Source: JALYZC01 sp963725645 (lineage in GTDB: Bacteria; Actinomycetota; Thermoleophilia; Solirubrobacterales; Solirubrobacteraceae). Taken from it: a stretch of DNA of 64,000 nucleotides. Below are positions 29,095-38,296 of this stretch, one piece after another; within the stretch, counting starts at the first letter, position 1, and every line of letters begins with the position of its first letter. The notes under the pieces are model-generated. The model was not told the DNA's origin. It did no database searches and worked only from the letters and a program-made list of their open reading frames with translations. The DNA lies in assembly GCA_963725645.1 (NCBI GenBank), contig CAVRZD010000004.1:38692-102691 (forward strand), read 5' to 3'. The translations under genes and the position numbers were made by a program.

Positions 29095-29150
29095 GACGGG
29101 GGCATCGAGGGGCCCGCGCGCCGTGGGACCTCGACTCCTCGATGCCCGTC
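29095..29150. terminator. Convergent intergenic hairpin, probable bidirectional terminator
   Basis: Between the GT2 stop (29066) and the convergent amidase stop (29169), the left arm at 29095-29110 contains GGGCATCGAGG and the right arm at 29137-29150 is CCTCGATGCCCGTC. They pair over 14 bases with a two-G bulge and a 26-base loop. The perfect 11-base core and the position between two converging genes fit a bidirectional terminator; no U-tract is evident, as is common in high-GC actinobacteria. Confidence 0.5.
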
Positions 29151-29168
29151 GTTCGGAAGCGATCGCGC

Positions 29169-30641
29169 CTACCGCGGCGGCGGAACCCAGCCGCCGAACG
29201 CGCGCTCGAGCTCGAGCGCGGCCGCGATCGCGACGTGGTCCCGGTCCCATCCGGCCGCGACCTGCACGCCGAGCGGCAGGCCCGCCGCGTTGAGGCCCAT
29301 GGGTACCTGCGTGACCGGCACCCCGAGGAGGTTGAACACCGCCGTCGGCGTGACCACCCAGCCGCGGCCGACCGTGCGGCCGTGGCGCGGGGCCACGCGC
29401 GCGTGCGGCGGATGCAGCAGCACGCCGTCGCCGATCACCGCCTCGACCTCGCGCGAGAGCGCCTTGCCCGCCGCCAGCGCGCGGCGCGTGCGGCCCGGCG
29501 GCGTGCGCGCGAACAGCGACTCGGTCGCGAGCAGGATGACGGTCGGCAGCGTGTGCGGGCCGCGCCGGCGCACCGCGCCCCAGCCCACGCGGCGCAACGC
29601 CAGGCGCCCGGCCGCGCCGACCTCCGCCTCCAGCATTTGGCGGAAGCCCTGTGTGGCGCCGGACTGGAGCGCGGCGAGATAGAGCTCGAGCGCGCGGCGC
29701 ATCGAGCGCAGCGGCACGTGGCGCACGCGCGCGCCGGCGGCGGCCAGGGCGTCGGCGGCGCGCTCGCGCGCGTCGCGCAACTCGCGGCGCGCGGGCACCC
29801 ACGAGGCCTCCTCGGACACGATGACGCCCAGGCCGTCCAGCCGCACGTCGGCCGGATCGCCGAGCTCGACCTCGCGGCAGTAGGGGTCGATGCCGTCGGG
29901 TCCCGCGATCGCGCGCAGGACCGGCATCAGGTCCTCGGCCCGCCGCGCCAGCGGACCCGCGGCCAGCAGCCGCGTCACCTCGCCCTCGGCCGTCGGGAAG
30001 TTGCCGGTGTTCGGGACCACCCAGGCGGTCGGCTTGTGACCGAACACCCCGTTGAAGAAGGCCGGGATCCGGATCGAGCCGCCGATGTCGGTCCCCAACC
30101 CGATCGGGGAGCCGCCCGAGCCGACGGCGGCGCCCTCCCCGCCGGAGGAGCCGCCCGCCGCGCGCGACGGGTCGTACGCGTTCGAGGTGCGCCCGTAGAC
30201 GAAGTTCTGCGACTCGATCCACATCGTCATCTCGGAGGTGTTCGTGACGCCGAGCGGAATCGCGCCGGCGCCCACGAGCCGCGCGGCGACCGGCGCGGAC
30301 TCCACGGCCCGGTGGTCACGGCGGGCGAGCAGGCCGGCGCAGTTGGGCATGCCCGCGAGCGCGATCGACTCCTTCACCGTGCACGGCACGCCCAGCAGCG
30401 GCGGCAGCCGCTCGTCGCCGTCCGCCTCCGCCACCCGACGGTCGGCGGCGTCGGCCTCCTCGCGCGCGGCCGCGAAGCGATCGGCGGCGAGCGCGTTGAT
30501 GCGCGGCTGCACGGCCTCCAGACGCGCGATGTGCGCTTCGACGACATCGCGCGAGGAAACCTCGCCGGCGCGGATGGCGGCGGCCAGGCTCAACGCGGAG
30601 CGCTCCGTCACGGAGCCGGCCGGAGCGGCGACGGTGCTCAT
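29169..30641 (-). CDS. Amidase-signature family hydrolase
   Basis: A 490-residue enzyme of the Ser-cisSer-Lys amidase family, which hydrolyses amides or acts in GatA-like transamidation. The catalytic lysine is in VPCTVKESIALAG, the glycine/serine-rich region is AAGGSSGGEGAAVGSG, and the nucleophile segment is GTDIGGSIRIPAFFNG. The GHKPT motif follows. It is a stand-alone amidase, not GatA, since the C-terminal half lacks GatA features and no gatB/C are nearby. The ATG at 30639-30641 is 24 bases from the divergent methyltransferase. Substrate unknown. Confidence 0.9.
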   Translation of the reverse strand: MSTVAAPAGSVTERSALSLAAAIRAGEVSSRDVVEAHIARLEAVQPRINALAADRFAAAREEADAADRRVAEADGDERLPPLLGVPCTVKESIALAGMPNCAGLLARRDHRAVESAPVAARLVGAGAIPLGVTNTSEMTMWIESQNFVYGRTSNAYDPSRAAGGSSGGEGAAVGSGGSPIGLGTDIGGSIRIPAFFNGVFGHKPTAWVVPNTGNFPTAEGEVTRLLAAGPLARRAEDLMPVLRAIAGPDGIDPYCREVELGDPADVRLDGLGVIVSEEASWVPARRELRDARERAADALAAAGARVRHVPLRSMRRALELYLAALQSGATQGFRQMLEAEVGAAGRLALRRVGWGAVRRRGPHTLPTVILLATESLFARTPPGRTRRALAAGKALSREVEAVIGDGVLLHPPHARVAPRHGRTVGRGWVVTPTAVFNLLGVPVTQVPMGLNAAGLPLGVQVAAGWDRDHVAIAAALELERAFGGWVPPPR

Positions 30642-30665
30642 GGCCTGAAGCCTACGATGCGCACC

Positions 30666-31316
30666 ATGAACGAGGACGCACCCCGCGCCGCGGCCGCGAT
30701 GCAGGAGGAGATCTGGACCGGCCTGCCCGCGGGCGCGCCCCCGTTCGCGTTCGAGCGCCGGAGCCGCTTCCTGCTCGCGTACGCGGCCCGCGGCGACGCC
30801 GTGCTCGACCTCGGCTGCGGCGAGGGCGCGTTCACCGCAGCGCTGGCCGAGGCGGGGGCGCGGCCCGTCGGCGTGGACGTCGCCGAGGCGGCGCTGGAGC
30901 GCGCGCGGGAGCGGCATCCCGAGCTGGACTTCCGCCGCGCGGGCCCGGGCGAGCCGCTGCCGCTCGACGACGGGGCGGTGGACGTGGTGTGGGCCTCCGA
31001 GGTGCTCGCCTTTGTGCCCGACACGGCGCGGCTGCTCTCGGAGGTGCGCCGTGTCCTGCGGCCCGAGGGCGCGCTGCTCGTCACCACGCCCTTCCACGGC
31101 CGCCTCGGAGCGCTTGCCCGCGGCCTGGACCGCGACCTCGACCCGCTCGGTCCGGCGTTGCGCTTCTACACGCGCCGCTCGCTGCGAACGGCGCTCGAGG
31201 CGTTCGGGTTCGACCGGGTCTCGGTGCGGGCGGCCGGCGGCCCGCCCCTGCTGCGCGAGACCCTGCTGGCCCACGCGCGCCGCGCTCCCCTGGTGACCCC
31301 CGCGGGGAGTCGATGA
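30666..31316 (+). CDS. Class I SAM-dependent methyltransferase
   Basis: A 216-residue methyltransferase. Motif I is VLDLGCGEGAFTAALAEAG, the acidic motif II is VGVDVAEAALERA, and motif IV is VDVVWASEVLAFVPDTAR, followed by RVLRPEGALLVTTPFHG, as in Methyltransf_11 enzymes. An ATG at 30657 is also in frame. It overlaps the next GT4 gene by four bases (ATGA), which suggests that it methylates a sugar or intermediate of the same pathway. The true acceptor is unknown. Confidence 0.88.
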   Translation: MNEDAPRAAAAMQEEIWTGLPAGAPPFAFERRSRFLLAYAARGDAVLDLGCGEGAFTAALAEAGARPVGVDVAEAALERARERHPELDFRRAGPGEPLPLDDGAVDVVWASEVLAFVPDTARLLSEVRRVLRPEGALLVTTPFHGRLGALARGLDRDLDPLGPALRFYTRRSLRTALEAFGFDRVSVRAAGGPPLLRETLLAHARRAPLVTPAGSR

Positions 31317-32470
31317 GCTTCCGCGTTGCCGTCGACGCCCGCCCGGTCGACATCCCGTTCCTGCGCCGGCGTGGCATCGGTCGCTTCGCCGCCAGCCTCC
31401 TGCCGGAGCTGGCCGCGGTGGCGGTCGAGCGCGGCGGCGAGCTGCTGGTCCTGCGCGAGCGTGGCGGCGACGGCGGCGAGTTCGCCACCCGCAGGCTGGA
31501 GGCGGCGTCCGATCGCGTGCGCGTGGTCCGCCTCCCGCGGACGCCGGTGCCCGAGCGGGCGGCGGACCTGCCCGACCAGCTGCTGCTGCCGATCGCCCTG
31601 TGGCGCCGGCGGCCGGACCTGTTCCATGCGCTGTCGATGTACCGGCTGCCGGGGCGGCCCGGAGTGCCGGCGGTCGTGACGATGCACGACGTGATCCCGC
31701 TGATGCGCCCGGACCAGCTGAAGACGGGCATCGTGCACGGGCTGCTGTACGCGGCGGTGCGGCGCGCCGACCGGGTGATCGCGGTGTCCGAGGCCGGTCG
31801 CCGCGACCTGGTGGCACACCTGGGCGTGCCGGCCGACCGCGTCGACGTCGTCCACGAGGCGGCGGCGCCGCAGTTCGTGCCGACGGACCCCGGGGACGTC
31901 GCGCGGCGGCTCGGGACCGGCGAGCCCTACGTGCTGCACGTCGGCGGCGCCGATCCGCGCAAGAACCTCGGGGCGCTGATCGGCGCGTTCGCCGCCTGGG
32001 CACGCGAGCGCTCGCGGCCCGAGACGCTGGCGCTCGCGGGCCCGGTCCGCGACGTCGAGCGCGCCGATCTCGACGCACGGGTGCGCGCCGCCGAGGGCCG
32101 GGTGCGCCACCTCGGCTTCGTGGAGGACGCCGACCTCCCGGCCCTGTACTCCGGGGCGCGCTGCGTGGTCATGCCCTCCTCGTACGAGGGCTTCGGGCTC
32201 CCGGCGCTCGAGGCGCTCGCCTGCGGCACTCCGGTCGCGGCCTACGACGCGGGTGCCCTGGCCGAGGTCGCCGGGCCAGGCGCGCTGCTGGTCGCGGACG
32301 GCGCCATGGCCGAGCTGCTCGGTGCGGTCGAGCGGCTCTGCGACGACGCCGAGCTGCGCGAGCGCCTGGCGGTCGCTGGACGGGCGCACGCGGCGACCTT
32401 CTCCTGGCGTCGCGCCGCCGAGGGCACGTGGGACGCCTACGCCAGGGCGCGCGCTACTCTCGCCCGCTAG
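31313..32470 (+). CDS. GT4 glycosyltransferase
   Basis: A 385-residue GT-B enzyme. The N-terminal domain has RVAVDARPVDIPFLRRRGIG and the central VVTMHDVIPLMRPDQLK (TxHD motif). The donor domain has YVLHVGGADPRKNLGALIGAF, SGARCVVMPSSYEGFGLPALEALACG (the E-x7-E region) and GTPVAAYDAGALAEVAG, as in mannosyltransferases of the GT4 family. Translationally coupled to the preceding methyltransferase and followed within two bases by another GT4 gene, forming a three-gene unit. Confidence 0.92.
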   Translation: MSFRVAVDARPVDIPFLRRRGIGRFAASLLPELAAVAVERGGELLVLRERGGDGGEFATRRLEAASDRVRVVRLPRTPVPERAADLPDQLLLPIALWRRRPDLFHALSMYRLPGRPGVPAVVTMHDVIPLMRPDQLKTGIVHGLLYAAVRRADRVIAVSEAGRRDLVAHLGVPADRVDVVHEAAAPQFVPTDPGDVARRLGTGEPYVLHVGGADPRKNLGALIGAFAAWARERSRPETLALAGPVRDVERADLDARVRAAEGRVRHLGFVEDADLPALYSGARCVVMPSSYEGFGLPALEALACGTPVAAYDAGALAEVAGPGALLVADGAMAELLGAVERLCDDAELRERLAVAGRAHAATFSWRRAAEGTWDAYARARATLAR

Positions 32471-32472
32471 AG

Positions 32473-33660
32473 ATGAAGGTCGCCATCCTCGGCACACGGG
32501 GGATCCCCGCCTCCTACAGCGGTTTCGAGACGGCCGCCGAGCAGCTCGCCACGCGGTTTGCGGCGCGCGGCCACGAGGTCGTGGTCTACTGCCGGCCGCA
32601 CGTCGTGGACCGGCGCCTGAACGAGTGGCGCGGGGCCCGCCTGGTGCACCTGCCGACGGTCCGCAACAAGTACCTCGACACCTTCGTGCACACGTTCCTG
32701 TCGGCGCTGCACGCGGCGCATCGCGAACGGCCCGACGTCGCGCTGTTCTTCATCGCCGGCAACAGCCCGATGTGCCTGATCACGCGCGGGGCCAACATCC
32801 CGACCGTGATCAACGTGGACGGGCTCGACTCCGACCGCCGCAAGTGGCCCGCGCTGGCGCAGCGCTACCTGCGCCTCGCCGAGCGCGCCGCGCCGCACTG
32901 GGCCGACCGCGCGATCACGGACTCGCACGCCGTGGCGGAGGTGTTCGAGCGCCGCTACGGCGAGCGCATCGGCGTCGTGCCCTACGGCGTCGAGGACCCC
33001 GGCTACAACGGCACCGAGACGCTCGAGCGCCTCGGCCTGGAGCCGCGCAAGTACATCCTCTTCGTAGGACGCCTGGAGCCCGAGAACAACCCGCACCTGC
33101 TGGTCGAGGCGTTCGCGCGCTTCGACAGCGAGCGCGCGCGGGGGATGAAGATGGTGATCGTGGGCGGCGCCCCGTACGCCGACGAGTACATCCGCGGTGT
33201 GATGCGCAGCTCGGACCCGCGGGTCCTGTTCCCCGGCTACGTGTTCGGCCGCGGCTACTGGGAGCTCCAGCGCCACGCGTACGTGTTCTGCGCGCCGACC
33301 GAGGTCGGCGGCACGCACCCGGTGATCCTGGAGGCCCTGGCGGCGGGCAACTGCGTGCTGGTCAACGACCACGCCCCCAACGCGGAGACGGTCGGCGACG
33401 CCGGGTTGTACTTCTCCGGGAAGGTGGGGGTGGACGACCTCGCCGACGCGCTCGGTCGCCTGCTCGACGACCCCGATCTCGTCGAGACCTACCGCGACCG
33501 CGCGCGCGAGCGCGCGAAGCGCTACTCCTGGGACGCCGTCGCCGACGAGTACGAGCGCCTGCTCCTGGACGTGCGCAGCCGCCGCGAGCCCGGCTCGCTG
33601 CCGCGCGAGCTGGTGGACGTGGACGTGCCACCGCCGGCCGTGGGCGTCAGCCGATGGTGA
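32473..33660 (+). CDS. DUF1972/GT4 glycosyltransferase, rhamnosyltransferase-like
   Basis: A 395-residue GT-B enzyme starting MKVAILGTRGIPASYSGFET, the hallmark of DUF1972 N-terminal domains found in rhamnosyl- and other exopolysaccharide transferases. It continues with NVDGLDSDRRKWPALAQRYL, then ADRAITDSHAVAEVF, YILFVGRLEPENNPHLLVEAF and APTEVGGTHPVILEALAAGN. Start is two bases after the previous stop. It overlaps the convergent hydrolase stop by 14 bases. Sugar specificity is not readable. Confidence 0.92.
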   Translation: MKVAILGTRGIPASYSGFETAAEQLATRFAARGHEVVVYCRPHVVDRRLNEWRGARLVHLPTVRNKYLDTFVHTFLSALHAAHRERPDVALFFIAGNSPMCLITRGANIPTVINVDGLDSDRRKWPALAQRYLRLAERAAPHWADRAITDSHAVAEVFERRYGERIGVVPYGVEDPGYNGTETLERLGLEPRKYILFVGRLEPENNPHLLVEAFARFDSERARGMKMVIVGGAPYADEYIRGVMRSSDPRVLFPGYVFGRGYWELQRHAYVFCAPTEVGGTHPVILEALAAGNCVLVNDHAPNAETVGDAGLYFSGKVGVDDLADALGRLLDDPDLVETYRDRARERAKRYSWDAVADEYERLLLDVRSRREPGSLPRELVDVDVPPPAVGVSRW

Positions 33661-35382
33661 CCGCGACCTCGCGCGAGTAGAGCGTCCCGCCGGCCGGGTT
33701 GCGCCACGCGAGGCGCACGGTACCCGAGCGCGCAAAGCGCACGCGCGCATCGACGTAGTTGCGCGGGTTGGTGGTGGTCAGGCTGGCGACTTTGCGCCAC
33801 CGGGCTCCGCGGCTCCTGGCGCGGAACTGCAGCGTGGCGGTCTGGCGCGTGCGGTTGGCGGCCGGGCGCAGATCGCCCCAGACGCGCAGCTTCCCGGCCG
33901 AGCGCCGGCGGGTCACCGGCAGGAAGATCGGCAGGCGGAACGCGTAGTAGGCCGGCTTGAACGCGCCGTTGAGGCTCACGATCCCCGTCTGGAAGGTGCT
34001 CCAGTAGAGCGTGCTGTTGCGCGGATACCGGGTCAGCGGCTGGTCGTCCACGAGCAGGAACTGGTGATAGGACCGGACCTGCCGGTTGCGGTACGCCTCG
34101 TATTCCGACTGGTTGAGGTAGGCGGCCTGCACGGCGGGCGGGAAGCCGAACGGGTCCGGCGGGCGGCTCTGGTAACCGAACTCGGTCAGGTAGATCGGCA
34201 ATCCGGCGCGCCGGACGCCGTAGCGGCCGAAGATCGTGCGCAACGTGGTGGTGAGCCGCCCGAGGTCCGCGAACCCGACGTCGTCGCGGTCGGGGGAGCG
34301 CAGCCACGGCGGTGTCACCAGCGAGTAGGGATGGTGCCCCCAGCCCGATGCCATGAACAGCGCCGGGTGCTGGGCGGGGAACTGGTGCGCCTGGTCAGAG
34401 GTGGGGCAGCCGAGCGCGCGGGCGACGTCGCCGCCCAGCGGGCGCAGGTTTGCGCCGACGCAGTACACGGCGCGCAGGAAGCGCAGCGGCTTGATCGAGT
34501 TCGACGCGCCCGGGTAGGTCTTGCCCTTCGGCGCGGTCTCGCCGATCAGGATCGTGTCGCCGGCGTGGCCGGCCGCCGCCAGGCCGGTGTAGCCGCCGTC
34601 CACCAGCGAGCGGTAGATGGCGCCGGCGGGCTCGATCACCGTGGACCCGGCGAAGCCCCATTGCGGCGCGAGGAAGTGGAACTCGTTCGGCTCGTTCCAC
34701 AGCGACCAGAAGGCGACCCGCGGGAGGGCGCCGCCCGTGTCCGCGGCGCGTGCGACCGGGTCGCCGGGGGCCACCCGCGCTTGGGCCGCCGTTGCGTGCG
34801 GGAGCGGCGGCAGGATCGGCGGGCCGCCCCCGCCACCGCCGCCGCCACCGCCGGAGCCCGAGCCGCCGGAGCCGCCGCTCGTGTCGGGCGGCGGGACGTA
34901 GGTGCCGCTGTAGCGCACGCCGGCCGCCTGGGCGAACTGGGCGTACTCCTGCGGGTTGGGGTAATAGTGGCCGGTGAAGTTGGGGTCGCCGGTCGCGGCG
35001 CTGGCCCAGGCCGGCGCAGGGGGCACGAGGTTCCAGTTCACCGCGATGCCGCGCTCGGTCGCGAGCTGATCGATCAGGTCGTAGCGCTTCCAGCCCTCCT
35101 GCGGGTAGGCGGAGGGGTCGGCCGCGTTGAAGCTGGGCCTGGTCGTCGACCCGGGGTTCGGCGCGACGATGTTCCAGTACAGCGACACGCGGATGCGGTC
35201 GACGCCGAGGCCGCGCAGCGTGTCGAGCGTGCCGGCGACCTGGCTGGGCGTGCGGAACACCAGCAGCGTGTCGTCCTGGAACTGCGTCTCCTGGTCGGAG
35301 GCCGCGAGCGCGCCCGCGGGCAGGGCCCCGCGGCGGCGGCGAGGCAGAGGGAGAGGGCGAGCGCGCGGCGTCCGGCGGTCAC
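33647..35382 (-). CDS. Secreted clan-A-type glycoside hydrolase with poly-Gly linker (one frameshift)
   Basis: Predicted extracellular glycan hydrolase. The GTG at 35380-35382 gives TAGRRALALSLCLAAAAG, a signal-peptide core, then the frame shifts by one base in a G/C run near 35328 and continues ALAASDQETQFQDDTLL. A TIM-barrel follows: DRIRVSLYWNIVAPNP, the acid/base region FWSLWNEPNEFHF and the nucleophile region PIYLTEFGYQSRPPDPFG, as in GH5/GH39-like enzymes. A Gly/Ser run (about 20 residues near 34800-34870) is inserted before the NEP motif, and a beta-rich domain ends the protein. About 578 residues. Its start overlaps the upstream ligase stop (GTGA), so it is co-translated with a glycan polymerase/ligase. 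Confidence 0.8.
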
Positions 35383-37679
35383 TTCGACGGGGCGGCGTTC
35401 GGTTGCGTCCCGCCCGTGCTCGGCGCGCGAGTCGCGGCCGGCGGGCGTGCGGGGGTCGGCGCCGGCGCGGTCGCGCCGGGGACCGGGCGCGGCGTGGTCG
35501 GGGTCGGCGGCGTCGCCGCCGGGCCGCGGCGGTTCTGCTCCGCCGTCGCGAGCGCGCGCGTGGCGGCGACGAAGTCCTGCTGGATGCTCGGCGAGCGCGG
35601 GTCGAGGAACAGCGCCGCGCGCAGCTCGTCCACCGCCGCCCGCGGACGCTGCATCACGTTGAGCTCGTACTCGCCCAGCCGCTGCCAGGTCAACGCGTTC
35701 GCCGGCTGCAGGCGAACGGCCTGCTGGAGCAGGCGCTCGGCGGCGCGGCGGCGCCCGACGGAGTTCTCGATCGTGGCCTGGTCGAACAGCGGGTCGACCG
35801 AGAGCGGGTTGCGGTGCCGCGCCTTGGTGACGCTCACGTAGGCCGCCGCGATGTTGTTGCGCGAGAGCGCGCGGAGCGCGGCGTCGTCCGCCTGGTCGGA
35901 GCGCAGCGGCTGCCAGATCGTCCATGCCGCGACCAGCGCGCCGGCGACCAGCGCCCCGGCGACGGCGAGGCGCACGCCCCAGCGCATGCCGCGGACGCGC
36001 CCGCCGCGCGGCTCGGTGAACGGGCCACGGCCGGCGACGTACCCGGCGGCGACGAGCGCGACGACGGCGGTGCCGGGCACGAACCAGGTCCAGTCGACGA
36101 GCGAGTGCACGCCGAACACCAGGACGCCGGCGATCAGCGTCAGGACCGCGATCCGCTCGGGCGTGAACGGAAGGCTCCGGAACCCGGTCGCCGCCGGCCC
36201 GGCCGCGGTCGCGGGCGGCGGACGGCGCCGGATCGCCTTCGCGAGCGCCGCCGGCACCCGCGGGCGCGCCCCGCCGGCCCGGGCGGCGGCGAGCATCCAG
36301 GCCACGAGCGCGAACAGCGAGGCCGCGGCGCCGGCGAGCCCCAGCTCGGCCAGCTCCTGGACGGCGTAGCCGTGGGCGTGGTGGGCGGCGACGGTGTCCT
36401 CGCGGAAGTGCGTGCGGGCGGTGGAGAAGGTGCCGGCGCCCGAGCCGATGACCGGCCCCTGCTCGAACACCTGCCACGCCTCGTTCCAGTACTTGCCGCG
36501 CACGCTCCCGGCCTGGGTGAGGCGCGACGGCCCGTTGCCCGCCGCCGCGCTCGGGTCGGTGACCTCGTTCCAGGCGTGCGTGATGCTGCCCTCGAACCCG
36601 CGCTTGGAGACCGCGAGCAGCCCGGCGCCGGCCACCGGCAGCAGACCGACGGCGACGAGGAGGCCGATGCCGATCCGGCGGCGGGCGGCGGTGCTCAGGG
36701 GCCGGCGCGCGACGCGCCGGTCGAGCACGAGCGAGGCGGCGAACAGCGCGACGATCATGACGACGAGGAAGATCCCCAGCAGGTGCCCCGCATCGGAGCG
36801 CGTGGCCAGGCGCACGCCGTCCGCGGTCAGCCCGTCCTGCTGGAAGCCCCACGCCATCACCGCACCGGCGCCGAGCGCGGCGAGGCCCAGCACCGAGGCG
36901 CCGCGGATCCGGCGCGGCACGAGGGCGAACCAGAAGGCCGCGCCGACGGCGGCGGCCAGCAGCGAGGCGCGCGAGGTGGAGAGCAGCATCGTCACGAGCA
37001 TCAGGCCGAGCAGCGGTGCGGCCAGCGCGCGCACGCGCGGACCTCCCTCGCGGCGCGTGCCGAGCCACAGGAGCGCGGGGGTGGCGAGGGCGGCCATCAG
37101 GCCGACCGCGTTCCAGTAGCCGAAGGGCTCGCGCAGGCGGCCGTAGACGTCGGCGCGGTTGAGCGACTCGGGCAGCACCTTCGTCAGCAGCGCCCATGCG
37201 CACACGGCCACGCAGGCCATCAGCACGGCCGCCACGACCCATCCCGAGCCGCGCGGCGTCACGCGCGCCAGCGCGATCGCGGCGCCGAAGGCGACGAGGT
37301 AGGCGACCAGCAGGTTCGCCTGCAGCCACGTGTCGGACGGCTGCACGGACCAGATCACCGAGGCGGCCGTCAGCGCCGCCAGCACCGCGATGGCGGCCAG
37401 GCTGATCCCGCCCCAGGCGCGTCGCGGGGTCGGCGCGATCAGCGCCGCCAGGGCCGCGACCAGCGCGCCGCCGAGCACCACGGCGATCTCGGTGACCGTG
37501 GTGCGCTCGAGCGCGAGCCCGCCCTTGGCGCCGAACGCCACTCCGGCCAGCGCTGCGGCGAGCAGGAACGCGAGCACGGCCTCGCTGGTCAGCGCGGGCA
37601 GGGTCACCTCGCGCGGCATCGAGCGCGCGAGCGAGCGGCCCGGCGCCCGCGACCTAAGCTTGACGGCGGGAGAGGACAC
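35379..37679 (-). CDS. O-antigen ligase / Wzy-type polymerase with C-terminal TPR
   Basis: A 766-residue inner-membrane protein with about a dozen hydrophobic segments and a large periplasmic loop, including EPFGYWNAVGLMAALATPAL and, after the loop, HHAHGYAVQELAELGLAGAA; the H...Y...ELGLxG pattern is typical of Wzy_C ligases/polymerases. After the last helix (RLAVAGALVAGALVAAWTIW) a soluble region with TPR-like repeats follows (LLQQAVRLQPANALTWQRLG, VDELRAALFLDPRSPS), then a Pro/Thr-rich tail. The start is GTG at 37679, overlapping the previous gene by 26 bases; an ATG at 37617-37619 is a credible alternative. Middle gene of a three-gene set with a secreted protein and a hydrolase. Confidence 0.85.
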   Translation of the reverse strand: MSSPAVKLRSRAPGRSLARSMPREVTLPALTSEAVLAFLLAAALAGVAFGAKGGLALERTTVTEIAVVLGGALVAALAALIAPTPRRAWGGISLAAIAVLAALTAASVIWSVQPSDTWLQANLLVAYLVAFGAAIALARVTPRGSGWVVAAVLMACVAVCAWALLTKVLPESLNRADVYGRLREPFGYWNAVGLMAALATPALLWLGTRREGGPRVRALAAPLLGLMLVTMLLSTSRASLLAAAVGAAFWFALVPRRIRGASVLGLAALGAGAVMAWGFQQDGLTADGVRLATRSDAGHLLGIFLVVMIVALFAASLVLDRRVARRPLSTAARRRIGIGLLVAVGLLPVAGAGLLAVSKRGFEGSITHAWNEVTDPSAAAGNGPSRLTQAGSVRGKYWNEAWQVFEQGPVIGSGAGTFSTARTHFREDTVAAHHAHGYAVQELAELGLAGAAASLFALVAWMLAAARAGGARPRVPAALAKAIRRRPPPATAAGPAATGFRSLPFTPERIAVLTLIAGVLVFGVHSLVDWTWFVPGTAVVALVAAGYVAGRGPFTEPRGGRVRGMRWGVRLAVAGALVAGALVAAWTIWQPLRSDQADDAALRALSRNNIAAAYVSVTKARHRNPLSVDPLFDQATIENSVGRRRAAERLLQQAVRLQPANALTWQRLGEYELNVMQRPRAAVDELRAALFLDPRSPSIQQDFVAATRALATAEQNRRGPAATPPTPTTPRPVPGATAPAPTPARPPAATRAPSTGGTQPNAAPSK

Positions 37680-38229
37680 GGGTGCGGATGGCGACGCTCG
37701 CGCCCCCGGCGGCGCCGAGACCGAGCAGGACGAGCAGCGTGAGCAGCGGGGCGGGCAGGGCGCGGGTCACGCTGGAGGCGGTGATGCCGGGTCCGCCGGG
37801 AGTGACGGGCGCGCCGCCGCCGATGGAGACCGCGTTGCCGGCGCCCTGCGCACGCTGGATGGCCGAGCGCTCGGCCGGCGATACCGAGCCGGTGTAGGGC
37901 GTCGCGGGCACGTCGAACCCGCCGCCGATGGCGCCGCCGGTGAACCCGCCGCCGGTGCCGCCGCCACCACCACCGCCGCCGCCGCCCTTGCCGGCCGCCG
38001 CGGCGGCCTGCGCCTGGCGGATCGCGTCGGCGCAGTTGGTGTACTCCGCGAGGTCGGACGGAATGTGCTTGCGCGCGTAGTCGTACGCGCCCTGGCTGTA
38101 CTTGCCGTTGATCTCGCCGTCGGAGGAGCAGTCGCGGATCACCCGGTTGCCCTCCGACGCGGTCGAGGCGAAGCTGCTCGCGGGCGCGAGCAGGCAGAGG
38201 AGTGCGGTGAGGAGGACAGCCCTGCGCAT
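37654..38229 (-). CDS. Small secreted Gly-rich protein with C-terminal membrane anchor
   Basis: A 191-residue protein: signal peptide MRRAVLLTALLCLLAPASSFA, then a compact domain with two cysteines (VIRDCSSDGEINGKYSQGAYDYA and YTNCADAIRQAQ, likely a disulfide), then an uninterrupted run of ten glycines and a Gly/Thr/Pro-rich stretch, then a membrane helix LLTLLVLLGLGAAGGASVAI followed by RTRVLSRRQ. This is a cell-surface-exposed, C-terminally anchored layout, and the D-C-S-x-D-G core recurs in secreted proteins of Thermoleophilia to my memory. The ATG at 38227-38229 is chosen because it opens the signal peptide. It heads the set with the ligase and hydrolase genes. Function unknown. Confidence 0.75.
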   Translation of the reverse strand: MRRAVLLTALLCLLAPASSFASTASEGNRVIRDCSSDGEINGKYSQGAYDYARKHIPSDLAEYTNCADAIRQAQAAAAAGKGGGGGGGGGGTGGGFTGGAIGGGFDVPATPYTGSVSPAERSAIQRAQGAGNAVSIGGGAPVTPGGPGITASSVTRALPAPLLTLLVLLGLGAAGGASVAIRTRVLSRRQA

Positions 38230-38296
38230 GAGACGGGCCGGACGGTGCTTGGTCGGCGGAGGCGCCGAGGCGCCGGCGACGCGAGCGGTCACGGTA

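Noticed and set aside
26220..29105. 961-residue reverse frame over the mutase and GT2 genes
   Set aside because: Only its C-terminal part (from 26939) is real GT4 sequence; the rest is antisense to UDP-galactopyranose mutase and GT2.
34790..34875. GCC/CCG trinucleotide repeat as a microsatellite or CRISPR-like array
   Set aside because: It encodes the poly-Gly linker of the hydrolase and shows no spacer structure; the similar run at 37960-37990 encodes the glycine run of the small secreted protein.
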